DNA from: Bolinopsis microptera
Taxonomy: Eukaryota > Ctenophora > Tentaculata > Lobata > Bolinopsidae
DNA length: 64,000 nt
Assembly (NCBI RefSeq): GCF_026151205.1
Contig: NC_087084.1
Location: 13,483,453 to 13,547,452, forward strand
Reading direction: 5' to 3'
Shown: positions 31,588 to 42,117 of the stretch, piece after piece
Layout of the letters: every line of letters starts with the position of its first letter
Numbering within the stretch: the first letter of the stretch is position 1
Position numbers and translations under genes: made by a program
Notes under the pieces: generated by a model
Database searches by the model: none
Told to the model about the DNA's origin: nothing
What the model saw: only the letters and a program-made list of their open reading frames with translations

Positions 31588-34440
31588 GTGAGATCTCTCA
31601 ATAATAAGATTCAACCAATCATGGAATCTATAATCGACCAAAGAATCTCTGTCCTTTTTGTCACTGAGACTTGGCTCACCAGCATGAAGAATGATGTTAC
31701 TGCTACCATCAAGTCTTACGGCTATAACTTGATTCACTACATCAGGAAAGACTCCGTTAAATGCAGAGGCGGAGGAGTTGGAATTATTTATAATTCAAGT
31801 GATTTGAACCTTACTCCTGTGTTTGATAAGTGTGGAGATACGTTTGAAGCAGTTTTAGGCAAATTTCGGGACTCATCGGGTGATACTGTCCTCTGTGCTT
31901 GTGTTTACCGACCAGGGTCATTGACTGATGTATTTTTTGAAGATTTGGATGAGTTTATTGGGAACATATTCATGAAATACAAGAAGTTTTTAATCTGTGG
32001 TGATCTTAATATTCATTTGGATGAACATAAATCAAGAAACACGGCCAAACTGACTGAAGTATTGGCCAGCTATGGACTGCATCAATACGTGAGAGATCCA
32101 ACTCACAACAAAGGACATATTCTGGATGTTGTAATCTCCTCCCATCAGATAGTCAATCCAAAGAGTGTCACAGTAGACTCGCACACTTCGGAAATGTTCC
32201 CAAACTGTGACCATTTCCCGGTTACTTTTAGCCTCACAAAAACAGTTGCAAGCAATCTCAACAAGAAAAAAGTTATCACATTCAGAAATGTCAAAGAAAT
32301 TGACAAAGATTGTTTTGCGGATAATCTTGCTGAGGAATTGGTTACTGTAATGGATCCTGAGGGTCTATCACAAGCTGAAATGCCGTCATTTGAAAGCCGC
32401 ATCAGCCTATACAACTCTAAGTGCCTAACTGTGCTGAATAACCATGCTCCTCTCCTCACAAAGGAAATCAAAGAACGTAAGTCTGCCCCTTGGTTCGATG
32501 GTGAATATAAAGCACTTAGAAGCCAAAGAAGAAAAGCCGAGACAAAGTGGAAAATCTCCGGATCTTTAACTGACAAGAAACACTATGAATCAATCAGAGA
32601 GCAGTGCACAGAACTCTCAGACAGGAAGAAACATGAGTTTTTCAAAGTCGAATTCATAAAGCATTCCTATTCTTCTAAGAGTCTTTTTAGATTTGTGGAC
32701 ACCTTTCTTGATCGGGATAAAAGCATTGTGTTGCCTTCGTCGGAGTCTCTCAAGGAAACAGTCGAAAATTTTAACGTATATTTTCAGGAGAAAATAAAGG
32801 CAATACGTAATAACTTTGATCATGTGGAGTCTGACGATCAAACGCCCTCTTACTGCGGAGAAAAACTAGCTGAGTTCTCTCCAACTACTCTAGAAGAACT
32901 AGAGGAGATAATCAAGGCATCTGAGATCAAGTCTTCTTCAATTGACCCTCTACCTGCTAACATCTTTAAAGAAAACCTTGAGGTTCTACTACCCGTCTTA
33001 GTTGACATAGTAAATGCTTCATTATCTTCTGGCAGTATTGATGGCGCTAAACTAGCTCATATCACACCCCTAATCAAGGGCCAGGGATTAGATAGTGATA
33101 ATCTCAAGAATTACAGACCAATATCTAACCTTAGCTTTGTAGGCAAGTTGATAGAAAGAGTAGTGCTCAGGCGTCTAAATGAACATCTAGAAAACAACAA
33201 CCTGAACATCCCACAGCAGTCTGGATACAAATCAAAACACAGCACCGAGACTCTGCTTGTGAGAGTTGTTAACGATCTGCTCATTGCATCTACAGAAAGC
33301 AAGGCAACTGTTGTTCTTCTCCTAGATCTCAGCGCAGCTTTTGATACAGTTGACCACTGCAAACTACTGAACATCCTCAGAAATGAGTTGGGAATAACAG
33401 GGACAGCTTGGAAATGGTTCAGCAGCTTCCTCACAGGTAGATGTCAAACGATTAAAGTTGGAAATGAGGAATCTTATGAGATAGTGATTAAGTTTGGAGT
33501 CCCACAGGGCTCTGTGCTGGGTCCGGTCCTGTTCAACATCTACATTCGCTCTTTGTACTCAGCAGCACATGATTTGAACTTCTCCATCCAGGGTTACGCC
33601 GACGATCATCAGCTGTATAAGAGTTTCAAGCCAAACGAGGAGCCCACCGTCCTTATCAACGATGTTCCCAAATGTTTCCAAGAAATTAATGACTGGATGA
33701 AAAAACATTATCTACAGCTCAATGCAGGAAAAACTGAGATTCTTGTCTTTGGGACACCGCTTGTTCTCCAGCAGCTGTCTATAGGGGGCGTGTTTGTTAA
33801 CTCTGAGACGTGTGTCAGGCTGTCACCTGTTGCAAAGAACCTCGGATTTCGTCTCGACTCTCAACTAAACTTCGGTGAGCAAATCAAGCAACTTAAAACA
33901 TCGTGTTTTCTGAAACTAAGAGACCTTGCTAAGATGAAATCATTCCTCACAACCAAACAGATGGGAACACTGACTCAAGCAATTGTAATCTCATCGCTTG
34001 ACTACTGCAATGCACTTTACTATGGTTGTAGTCAAGCCTCAATTACGCAGCTGCAGAACATTCAGAACCGAGCATGCCGTCTGGTTTTTGGATTAAAGAA
34101 GAGAGACTCAGTCGAGGAGAAGCTCAAATCCCTTCATTGGCTCAAGGTGAAGGAGAGGATTGAGTTTAAGTTATGCTTACTGATTTTCAAAGCAGTCAAT
34201 GGTGTTGCTCCTGCATATCTGTGTGATCTAGTAACATTTGTTAGTTCGAGTAGCAGAAGAACTTCATCCTTACACCTACCCGTCGGATCTACAAGATCAC
34301 ACCCAAGAGCGTTTCAGACTGTTGCTCCGAAAATCTGGAACCAACTACCAATTGAAATTAAGACTTGTTCCGATGTTGATCTGTTCAAAACATTATTAAA
34401 AACTCACCTGTTTAAGAAAAGTTATGGCATGAGCGATTAA
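31588..34440 (+). CDS. L2-like ORF2: endonuclease-reverse transcriptase (intact)
   Basis: 950 codons open from 31588. The frame is also open further 5', and CWNVRSLNNK includes the usual start of the endonuclease, so translation probably begins upstream near the ORF1 stop. Endonuclease: VLFVTETWLT, GGGVGIIYN, LICGDLNIHLD, HILDVVISS, CDHFPVTFS. RT: NYRPISNLSFVGKLIER, GYKSKHSTETLL, VVLLLDLSAAFDTVDH, FGVPQGSVLGPVLF, QGYADDHQLY (Asp pair near residue 671). C-terminal L2-type region: HWLKVKERIEFKLCLL, VAPAYLCDL, FQTVAPKIWNQLP and a final LLKTHLFKK. No stop or shift seen. Family call firm; L2 versus CR1 is by recall of motif style. Confidence 0.92.
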   Translation: MRSLNNKIQPIMESIIDQRISVLFVTETWLTSMKNDVTATIKSYGYNLIHYIRKDSVKCRGGGVGIIYNSSDLNLTPVFDKCGDTFEAVLGKFRDSSGDTVLCACVYRPGSLTDVFFEDLDEFIGNIFMKYKKFLICGDLNIHLDEHKSRNTAKLTEVLASYGLHQYVRDPTHNKGHILDVVISSHQIVNPKSVTVDSHTSEMFPNCDHFPVTFSLTKTVASNLNKKKVITFRNVKEIDKDCFADNLAEELVTVMDPEGLSQAEMPSFESRISLYNSKCLTVLNNHAPLLTKEIKERKSAPWFDGEYKALRSQRRKAETKWKISGSLTDKKHYESIREQCTELSDRKKHEFFKVEFIKHSYSSKSLFRFVDTFLDRDKSIVLPSSESLKETVENFNVYFQEKIKAIRNNFDHVESDDQTPSYCGEKLAEFSPTTLEELEEIIKASEIKSSSIDPLPANIFKENLEVLLPVLVDIVNASLSSGSIDGAKLAHITPLIKGQGLDSDNLKNYRPISNLSFVGKLIERVVLRRLNEHLENNNLNIPQQSGYKSKHSTETLLVRVVNDLLIASTESKATVVLLLDLSAAFDTVDHCKLLNILRNELGITGTAWKWFSSFLTGRCQTIKVGNEESYEIVIKFGVPQGSVLGPVLFNIYIRSLYSAAHDLNFSIQGYADDHQLYKSFKPNEEPTVLINDVPKCFQEINDWMKKHYLQLNAGKTEILVFGTPLVLQQLSIGGVFVNSETCVRLSPVAKNLGFRLDSQLNFGEQIKQLKTSCFLKLRDLAKMKSFLTTKQMGTLTQAIVISSLDYCNALYYGCSQASITQLQNIQNRACRLVFGLKKRDSVEEKLKSLHWLKVKERIEFKLCLLIFKAVNGVAPAYLCDLVTFVSSSSRRTSSLHLPVGSTRSHPRAFQTVAPKIWNQLPIEIKTCSDVDLFKTLLKTHLFKKSYGMSD

Positions 34441-34714
34441 TTGACAATATAATAACTTTATGTTATTTGCTTAAACTGTTTAGGATGCAACCTAATGTCA
34501 TGATCTTTTTGAACTTATTAGCAATTAGACTGTTAGCTCGCTTCACAAGCATGTCATCTTCGTTCCAAAACTTTTTATGTCCTATGCATACACTCCTTGT
34601 TAGTTATCTTGATCTAGTATCTTTGTTTCACACAATAGAGCATAAGTTTTGTGGTTTATCCACTGGGCTTAGAGTTTGTGTTTAAGCTACCAAATTTTAT
34701 TATTATTTATTATT

Positions 34715-35120
34715 TAAAATGCTATACAGCAAAAACAGAAAGCTCCAACCAAACACTCCACCCTCATTCCCTCACTCCTCTTGGTGCACAAAACCATTCT
34801 AACCTATGTATGTCCCCCCTACGGGTTCCACAAGCCCAACGGTACATAGTTAGACGAAAAACAGAGAAGCCTTGATTGCCAGATCAAGGACTGCATCAGT
34901 AGCAGCGAAATACGGATATACCTTCTCCCTTACAGTCAGCGAGCTGACAACTATCTGACTGTGTCTTTTAGGCCTTGCCACACCACCTTCGCTATTGCAT
35001 CCGCTCGCCCGTATTCACTGACACATGCCACACCTGGGTTTAGTATGAAGATGTACGCATATTCACCCAAGATGCGGAGATGCCTCAGTTTAGCGAGTTG
35101 AGATACAACAGCAAACTCAC
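34715..35120. repeat. 406-bp exact direct repeat, left copy
   Basis: From TAAAATGCTATACAGC to CAGCAAACTCAC; read base by base it equals 40161-40566. Non-coding. It abuts the 3' end of the L2-like element. Confidence 0.95.
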
Positions 35121-36190
35121 AGGAGCATGGATCAGAATCATCAGTTACCAACCTGACACCGTTTCGGGGCTTTAATCGCAATACGGTTTCCTGTCAGGCG
35201 CCCCAGCAGTCCACCCTTGAACCACCATCTGATCCGAGAGTCACTTGAGGATACCCGTTAGAGCTCGCAATTGGCGACGAGATAACGTTTATGGTACCTC
35301 TAGATGTTATAGTGAACTCTCAAGCTCCAACCTTCCTGAACTCCCACTCCCTCTTTCTCGATAACAAATAAATCCATCTGGAACAGTGGGCTGCCCAGCT
35401 CAAGATTTATGCGAGATTGCGAGCCGGACTCATCGCACAAAATTTGTAAATAAATGAGGAAACAGAAAAAGTTTAACTTAAAAGTTGAGGGAATTAGGAA
35501 CTTAACATGTATTTTATACTCTTAACGTGTATTTTATCACTTGTTTATAGCGTGAAAACTTCGACGTAACGCGCGCGAGATTTTTGCCAGATTTTTGCGA
35601 GTTTCGTTTAAATCTCCGCGAGATTTCGGCACCCTCTTTCAGCACTACATATTCGGTCGCGCGCTTGCATTTTCATCGCTTTTCAGCGTGTTTATTCACT
35701 GTACTGTCTAAGTCTTAAAGGATACTAGTTGTTATAAGATCAAGATTCACAGTGGTTACTATAGTTACCATGGTTACCATTAAAGGAGGTACTATTCCTG
35801 GCTATATTCTTTCTCAGAATATACTTGATACTGCCATAGGCATAGTGAATATTTCTTCATTAAAAGTTTGAGAAAGGGTCTCTTCAACTGGAGATTGGAG
35901 AACTGACTTATTAATCCTAGCAGGTAATTAACTCTGGATCCTCATCACATTGATTCCATTCTAAATTCTAGCCATAAACAAAACAAACATTACCAGATAA
36001 CTCCGTTTACAATAATTAGACATGTTCCAGTGTGAACGAGGCCTTCCCCGGACAAATCCTTAAATGCCGGTCTTCTCAGTCTCTTAGTTCTCTAGATGAA
36101 GTACGAACAGTATAATCTATCGGATAACGTATATTACAAGGTGCTCTGATGATAATTTTAGTAAAATAATTAATAATTGCCAAAAGAATG
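35121..36190. other. Non-coding interval
   Basis: No gene. TTGGCGACGAGATAACG near 35272 resembles the bases found just inside the 5' LTR of many animal Ty3/Gypsy elements, so this could be a relic LTR edge; this rests on recall only. A GC-rich patch with CGCGAGATTT units lies at 35565-35630. Confidence 0.35.
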
Positions 36191-36261
36191 ACCGCTGACG
36201 AGACTCGAACCCGAGTCAACTGCTTGACGAGCGCGCCCTCAACCATCGTGCTACGTGAGGC
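36191..36261 (-). tRNA. tRNA-like sequence (degenerate)
   Basis: Minus-strand reading has an A-box-like TAGCACGATGGTTGAGGG and a good B box GGGTTCGAGTC. The acceptor stem pairs poorly (CCTCACG against CGTCAGCGG), so this is more likely a pseudo-tRNA or SINE head than a working gene. Confidence 0.5.
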
Positions 36262-36508
36262 TTACCATAATTACAATATGTAACATAATATAATTCATGA
36301 AAATACGCACGTAAATTTTTCGTTATTTATGGATCCAATAACAGTGACATACTTTTCGCTTACAAAGGGACTCGCGAAATCTTTTTAAATAGAAAATAAT
36401 TTGTGGGGCAAGAAATCTTGCAGGCTGGAGGGGGGGGGGGGGGGGTGGGGAGTACATTTCGTGAAAATCGCACTTCTAGTGTCAAAATCCAATCTCATCG
36501 CACTTTTT

Positions 36509-39163
36509 TTAGAATCTTGATAGGGGGTGGGCTGCCTCTTTCCCGCTGTCCCGTACCAGCTTCTTCAGCTCTCTTCCCCTAAAACCAATCCTCCTCGCAG
36601 CTCTCTCCAAACTCTGCGCAACCACTCCCCTAGCTCCAACTTCGACTGCGGCATTATAACAGCACCAACCTTTCGCCTGAATCTCAGCCTGCAGACCGCT
36701 GTATCGGTCGAGCTTGTACTCGTGCGATTCAGCGATCCGCTCTTCAGATGGTACTGTTAGCTCCCACCAAATAACTGTCTTTGCCGACCTTGAGAATATC
36801 ACAAGGTCCGGCCTCAGCCGTGTTTCCACAATCTCACTGGGAAACTTAAGCTGCCCCTCAAGGTCTGACAGCAGTATCCAATCCCGATACCCACTCAGGA
36901 TCCCAAAACCACGACTCTCCTTCCGGTCGTCTGTACCTGCTTTTCTTTTCCCAGCAGGAACAAAATCAATGAACTGCCTTCCATCGCCGGCCTTGTTCTT
37001 ATAAGTGTTCACTCGGCGATCACAATGGAAGACAACCTGTTCAGAGATCTGCTTCAGAACCTTGTCGTGCCGCCATCTATACCTTCCTTGACTAAGGGCC
37101 ACCTTACACCCAGCCAAAATGTGCTGAATGGTGCCCATCCTCTCCTCACATAACTTGCACTTCCCATCCTCATCTTCACTCCACTTGGAAACCATAGAGG
37201 GGGTTAAGAGGGTGCCGTACACAGCACTTAGCATGAACCCAATAAGTGAGTCACCATACTTAAAAAGTGTATGCCAGCTCAAATCCGTCTTCATTACGAG
37301 CTCTCTCCACTCACCCCACCTGCTCTGCATCTCCAGAGAACCTACTTGCACCTCCCTCTCTCTTTCAATGTTCTCCTTCACTCTCAGCATAACCTCCCTC
37401 TCTCTTTCCCGCTCATCCATCCTCTCCCAAGGTTTTTTCCAGTCACCAAAACCGATGCCAACTCTTTTTTGAGGTTGCACCATCCCTCGCACCGATTCAC
37501 AGACCAAATCTCTTCTGGCCTCTTCCAGTTCTGTCTCAGGCCTCCAAACTCTACCAGAACGAACTTGGGGCTGGACTGCTTTAATCAGGTCATCCTTAGA
37601 TGTCTGATAGGATTGCAACAGTCGACACTTCTCTATCTTCCATGTATCTGTCAAACTGCTCACCGGTAAGGCCACACTGGATGATTGACTGAACAGACAA
37701 AGACCACTCAGAGTGTGCCCCACCCCTAACCACTTCCTGAGGAAACTATTGGTATTCTGTTCCCATCTGGTAACTGTTGTGATCGGAATATCATAGATGG
37801 CAAGAGGCCACTTCAGTTTTGGAAGGACCATGTACTGATATCCCCAGCACTTCTGGAGTCCAGTAAGGGAACTTTCATCGAGTCTCCGAAGAAAAGTGTT
37901 AAGGTCGACCTTGGTTGAGTCGATGACTGATTTGTCATTTCCTTCCACTCTTATCCATCTCCCAAGGAATTTTATCGGCTTCTCTGACACATTCGGAATC
38001 ACCTCACCACCCAACTGCAAACACACCTCTTCTCTCTCCACCTCCTCCTCTCCTACCACTACCTCCTCAACCCACCTCACAGCCACTCCCTTCTTCAACA
38101 CCAGTGCTCTGGACTTCGAGGACTTTAACTTAAATCTGGACCAGTCCACGTACTTCTGAAACACATTGAGTAACGTTTGCATATCCTCTGCACTTGCGGT
38201 CGTCAGACAGCTATCGTCCATAAACAGCTTCAGAGTTGGTATCGGTGTGTCATCCTTGATGTACTCAATGCTTCTCGGAACCTTAGACTTTAGGTGTTCA
38301 TGCCCAAGGTTCATGCACAAGACAAACAAGATGACAGATATCACACACCCCATGAAGATTCCTATCTCAAACTGCTGCCAGTCTGATGTCACCGTTCTTG
38401 AGGAGAACCTTCCGAATACCCCGGAGAAGTTGATATTGATAACCTTCTCGGGGACGTTGTAGAAACGGAGGGCCCTGGCAATCAGAACATGGGGTACCGC
38501 TCCGTAAGCGTTAGCCAGGTCAAGCCATACCACACTCAGATCCTTCTTCTTGACCTTTGCTTCCTTCAGTACCTCCCACATGGCACCAAAATGCTCCGTG
38601 CACCCACGGACGCCTGGCACACCACCCTTCTGTATAGAGAGGTCTACATATCCATTCGAGACAACAAAGCTGGTCAACCTCTTCGCCAGGATCGCCAAAT
38701 AAATCTTCCCTTGAATGTTACCCAGGGAAATAGGCCGTCCTGAACTTGGTGAAAAGTCGCCATCCGCCTTTGGGATGTAGACACCCTCGAAATACCTACA
38801 ATTGTCAGGATATTCTTCTAACTTATATCCAGTTCTTAACAGGTCCCAGAGATTCTTGGCAATACCAGGACATCTCTTGTACACTGTGTACGGGATCCCG
38901 TTGTTACCCGGGGCACTCTTGCTCCTTGCCTTCTTTACAACCTCCTCAAACTCCTTCTTGGATACCGTTGTGAGGTCAAAGGCAACAGAGGGTTCAGGAG
39001 CACACTCAGGCAGACCCTCAAGTATACCAAGGGGCTGCTGCCGGGCTGGATCTCCGTACGTTTTGGCCAAGTGATCATCTAGCTCCTCCTTTGAACACTT
39101 AAGCTCCCCCACTGGACTTGGATTTAGCACTCCCTTGACTGTCTTGAAAGGGTTCGTGTCCAA
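36509..39163 (-). CDS. RLE element: reverse transcriptase and restriction-like endonuclease
   Basis: 884 codons open, counted from a TTG at 39163; the true protein enters from the upstream frame. RT blocks: SGRPISLGNIQGKIYLAIL, KGGVPGVRGCTEH, VVWLDLANAYGAVPH (catalytic Asp), GIFMGCVISVILF and KLFMDDSCL near residue 314 (Asp pair, FMDD rather than the FADD/YADD of the other LINEs here). Near residue 669 comes CKLCEERMGTIQHILAGC, a CCHC finger. From about residue 785, RPDLVIFS, WWELTVPSEE and a downstream Lys give the PD-(D/E)xK restriction-like endonuclease. Clade assignment (HERO-like) is from memory of motif style. Confidence 0.88.
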   Translation of the reverse strand: MDTNPFKTVKGVLNPSPVGELKCSKEELDDHLAKTYGDPARQQPLGILEGLPECAPEPSVAFDLTTVSKKEFEEVVKKARSKSAPGNNGIPYTVYKRCPGIAKNLWDLLRTGYKLEEYPDNCRYFEGVYIPKADGDFSPSSGRPISLGNIQGKIYLAILAKRLTSFVVSNGYVDLSIQKGGVPGVRGCTEHFGAMWEVLKEAKVKKKDLSVVWLDLANAYGAVPHVLIARALRFYNVPEKVININFSGVFGRFSSRTVTSDWQQFEIGIFMGCVISVILFVLCMNLGHEHLKSKVPRSIEYIKDDTPIPTLKLFMDDSCLTTASAEDMQTLLNVFQKYVDWSRFKLKSSKSRALVLKKGVAVRWVEEVVVGEEEVEREEVCLQLGGEVIPNVSEKPIKFLGRWIRVEGNDKSVIDSTKVDLNTFLRRLDESSLTGLQKCWGYQYMVLPKLKWPLAIYDIPITTVTRWEQNTNSFLRKWLGVGHTLSGLCLFSQSSSVALPVSSLTDTWKIEKCRLLQSYQTSKDDLIKAVQPQVRSGRVWRPETELEEARRDLVCESVRGMVQPQKRVGIGFGDWKKPWERMDEREREREVMLRVKENIEREREVQVGSLEMQSRWGEWRELVMKTDLSWHTLFKYGDSLIGFMLSAVYGTLLTPSMVSKWSEDEDGKCKLCEERMGTIQHILAGCKVALSQGRYRWRHDKVLKQISEQVVFHCDRRVNTYKNKAGDGRQFIDFVPAGKRKAGTDDRKESRGFGILSGYRDWILLSDLEGQLKFPSEIVETRLRPDLVIFSRSAKTVIWWELTVPSEERIAESHEYKLDRYSGLQAEIQAKGWCCYNAAVEVGARGVVAQSLERAARRIGFRGRELKKLVRDSGKEAAHPLSRF

Positions 39164-39840
39164 AATCCCCTCTAACTCTCCTTATCTCTCTCTGCTTCTG
39201 TCTCCTTTTCTCAGCCCTCCTCAACTTCATCAAACGACCAGCCAACACTCTCAATAATGCCTCATAACCATCCTTCTCTATCTCACTCCTTGCCTTCCTT
39301 TTCTTCCTCCTCAACTGCTTCCTCTTTTCAATCAGGCTGTCAATCTCCTCCTTTCGCCTGTTCTTAAAGCTCATGGACTTCTTTCCACTACCAGCACCTA
39401 CTTCAACAATACCAAACAACTTGACACCCTCGTCGTACACTACATCACAATGACTCACCATCTTCTCTTGAAATGGTTTCCGCTTGAGAACCACTGCAAA
39501 CTTCTCTACCACACACTCATCAAACTTACTCCATCGACCATCATTGGACGCCGGCCACTTCACCTTGTCTCTTTTGCTAGCAGGTGGTTCGACTGAAATT
39601 CTCTTGTCAAGGAGAGCCCGGATATCTCTAGCACTGTGGTTGTTTTCCTGGCTAGATACCTCCGTCGAAGTTACAGGCATACTGCCAGCCAACGACTCCC
39701 CTTCCCAAATGCACTTCATTCGACCCCGATGGATATTCCTGCCTTTGACTGTGTCAAACCGACGTCCACATACACAGATACAACTCTGTCCCTCTCCTGC
39801 TTCAACCGTCGAGGACTCTCGACTACCTAAATTTGTCCTT
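39099..39840 (-). pseudogene. RLE element: N-terminal zinc finger and basic domain
   Basis: Open from about 39840; first ATG at 39719. Upstream of that ATG the same frame reads SCICVCGRRFDTVKGRNIHR and then GRMKC, a Cys/Cys/His/Cys DNA-binding finger placed as in R2-group proteins. Lys/Arg-rich helices follow (SLIEKRKQLRRKKRKARSEI). The frame leaves the RT frame near 39170 by a net shift of one reading phase. Confidence 0.75.
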
Positions 39841-40121
39841 TTCCGGAGTACAGGTAAGTGGAGGGATGCCTACAAAGCCTTTATTGTTAACCCGGGCAAC
39901 TCATCTCTAAATAAAGACTCCCGGGGCCTTAGAGAAGCAGGAGGCGTGGTACCGATGTAGGCTGAGGTAGCCACTTTTATGACCCCGTCTGACTTCTCTA
40001 TTGCAGATCCGCTGCAGGCTCCGACCACTACCCAACCTAAAGACCAAAACCAGGCATACTATCTGTCTTATCATATGGGTCTTACCCCATGGTAGCTGGC
40101 CTATCCCAGCAGTATTCAACA

Positions 40122-40160
40122 AAGCAGAGTTGAGACACAGTTAATAAACTGCGGAGTGAC
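40122..40160. repeat. 38-bp motif shared with 30032-30068
   Basis: GAGTTGAGACACAGTTAATA followed by AACTGCGGAGTGACTAA occurs both at the end of the ORF1-only insertion and here, directly before the right 406-bp repeat. Confidence 0.85.
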
Positions 40161-40566
40161 TAAAATGCTATACAGCAAAAACAGAAAGCTCCAACCAAAC
40201 ACTCCACCCTCATTCCCTCACTCCTCTTGGTGCACAAAACCATTCTAACCTATGTATGTCCCCCCTACGGGTTCCACAAGCCCAACGGTACATAGTTAGA
40301 CGAAAAACAGAGAAGCCTTGATTGCCAGATCAAGGACTGCATCAGTAGCAGCGAAATACGGATATACCTTCTCCCTTACAGTCAGCGAGCTGACAACTAT
40401 CTGACTGTGTCTTTTAGGCCTTGCCACACCACCTTCGCTATTGCATCCGCTCGCCCGTATTCACTGACACATGCCACACCTGGGTTTAGTATGAAGATGT
40501 ACGCATATTCACCCAAGATGCGGAGATGCCTCAGTTTAGCGAGTTGAGATACAACAGCAAACTCAC
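40161..40566. repeat. 406-bp exact direct repeat, right copy
   Basis: Identical to 34715-35120, offset 5446 bp. It is followed directly by the 5' part of the third LINE. Confidence 0.95.
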
Positions 40567-40676
40567 GCGGATCACCATCGAAGTGCTTTGCTTCCTACAA
40601 ACTTGGTTGAGAGTCTCCACACAATGACTAAATCTACTAGATTTACTAGAATGCAGATAAGCTTAAACGGATAAGA

Positions 40677-41312
40677 GTGGCAGTCAGACCAGGTGACACT
40701 AACATTCGCACCAGTCGTGATATCAGGAAAGAGTTCAACAAACACCACAAAGGCTTAGTCATTAAACACTGTCGCCTAACAGCATCTGGTTCTATAACCT
40801 TTGAGTTTGAGGATGAGACCACTGCCAAGTCGGTTCATGATAGCTGGTCTACTGAATTCTTTGGAGGAAATAAGGGCATGAAAATTCCGGGAGCTGACAA
40901 CACCACTGGAATAGTCAAACACGTTTACGATGACCTATCTGAAGATCAGATGAAAGATGATATCATGAATAATTACTCAGAGGATATAGAGGGCTGCGAG
41001 TTCCTCAAGCGCAAAGGTGACAATTCATTCATGGGACTGATTAAAGTTGAATTCAAATCTAGAAACAGCCTGCTCAAAGTAATGGATGAAAAGATAAAAT
41101 TCTGCAACCAGAGATACATTGTTGAGGAATACAAACGAAAATCAAGAGTAATAAAGTGCAATAAGTGTCAGGGCTGGGGCCATGTTCACAGGTACTGCAA
41201 CAAATCTGCTAAGTGTGGGAAATGTGCAGGAAATCATGAGAGTCTTTCATGTGACATAACCACAGGATTCAAATGTGCACACTGCAACAAAGATCACAAA
41301 GCTGGCTCCTAA
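40677..41312 (+). pseudogene. Third LINE ORF1: Gag-like zinc-knuckle protein
   Basis: 211 codons. N-terminal part MAVRPGDTNIRTSRDIRKEF, then knuckles CNKCQGWGHVHRYC, CGKCAGNHESLSC and the start of a third (CAHCNKDH), where a stop interrupts (AGS*). The ATG is a guess; the reading may start earlier. Probably the RNA-binding protein of the element; truncated at its third knuckle. Confidence 0.75.
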
Positions 41313-41369
41313 GCTATGATTGTGAAGTATACAAGAATAAATTGGCTCAATTCTCAGTAGATCGTCAAT

Positions 41370-41969
41370 ATGACTAGCGCTAGTTCCTGTTTAGATATGG
41401 GTAGATGTAAAAATAATATCCTAGGAAAAATATGTACTATCAACATCTGTGGGCTCTCCCAGCGAAGCCACATGATGCTAAACAAATATGTGTTTGATAA
41501 TGATATTATTCTCCTCTCAATCCAAGAAACTGGCAGAAACCAGGAATACAAGAAACTGGACAACATGAAAACTTACGAGGACACCAACAACCAGACCAAC
41601 AAAGGCTGTGCTGTTATGGTTCGAAATGATGCAATGTTCACCCAATTCTGTGACATCTCTAAGTGTTCAAAGAACATTGATACTGTTTGGGGTATGCTGT
41701 GTTGGAGTGGAAAACGGTACATAATTGGTAATGTCTATCTGAAACTGGACTATCTATCCGGTGTGAAGGAATTAAATGGAATGCTTGACAAAGCCTATAA
41801 TCTTGCCAAGAAACACCAGTGCTCAGCAATTATTACCATGGGGGACTTTAATGCTCGCCACATTATCTGGAATGACTCAGTCAATAACAAATATGATAAG
41901 TGCCTTGAGGAATGTCTAGACTGGTCAAAGTTTAGTGTTCATGCTCCTTCATGTCATGACAGAGAATAA
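41370..41969 (+). pseudogene. Third LINE endonuclease, C-terminally deleted
   Basis: NILGKICTINICGLSQRSH, LLSIQETGRN (catalytic Glu) and IITMGDFNARHIIWND mark an APE endonuclease. The SDH end block is absent, since the sequence jumps near 41950 to a part just before the RT. Confidence 0.8.
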
Positions 41970-42117
41970 AGAAATAGAAAAAGAGTTGTTTGAGACATTC
42001 TTCATGGGTAAGCACATTGTAGAAAACATAGATAAATTTGATCAGAACTTCTATAATGAAACCAACAAACTATACTCAGAAATCAAATAGAATGGATTTC
42101 AGCCATTTGCTGATTCC

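Larger units (their letters stand above)
30117..34714 (+). mobile_element. L2/CR1-like LINE, near full length
   Basis: 5' UTR, ORF1 (PHD-like finger, coiled coil, CCHC knuckles), ORF2 (endonuclease + RT, intact) and a 3' UTR ending in TTA-rich short repeats (34694-34716), as is usual for L2/CR1. The only damage I see is one frameshift in ORF1, so this may be a recent source copy or close to one. Confidence 0.85.
36480..40000 (-). mobile_element. RLE-type non-LTR retrotransposon (R2/HERO-like group)
   Basis: Minus-strand single-ORF LINE: N-terminal zinc finger, basic region, RT, CCHC finger, and C-terminal restriction-like endonuclease. This is the domain order of R2/R4/HERO/NeSL-type elements, which lack the APE endonuclease of the other LINEs in this window. 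One frameshift near 39165-39185 splits it. It lies between the two 406-bp direct repeats. The 5' limit is uncertain; the 3' end is just past the TAA at 36509, where A-rich sequence follows. Confidence 0.8.

Noticed and set aside
36527-39074. Many plus-strand open frames of 75-132 codons
   Set aside because: Antisense shadows of the RLE-type LINE ORF on the minus strand.
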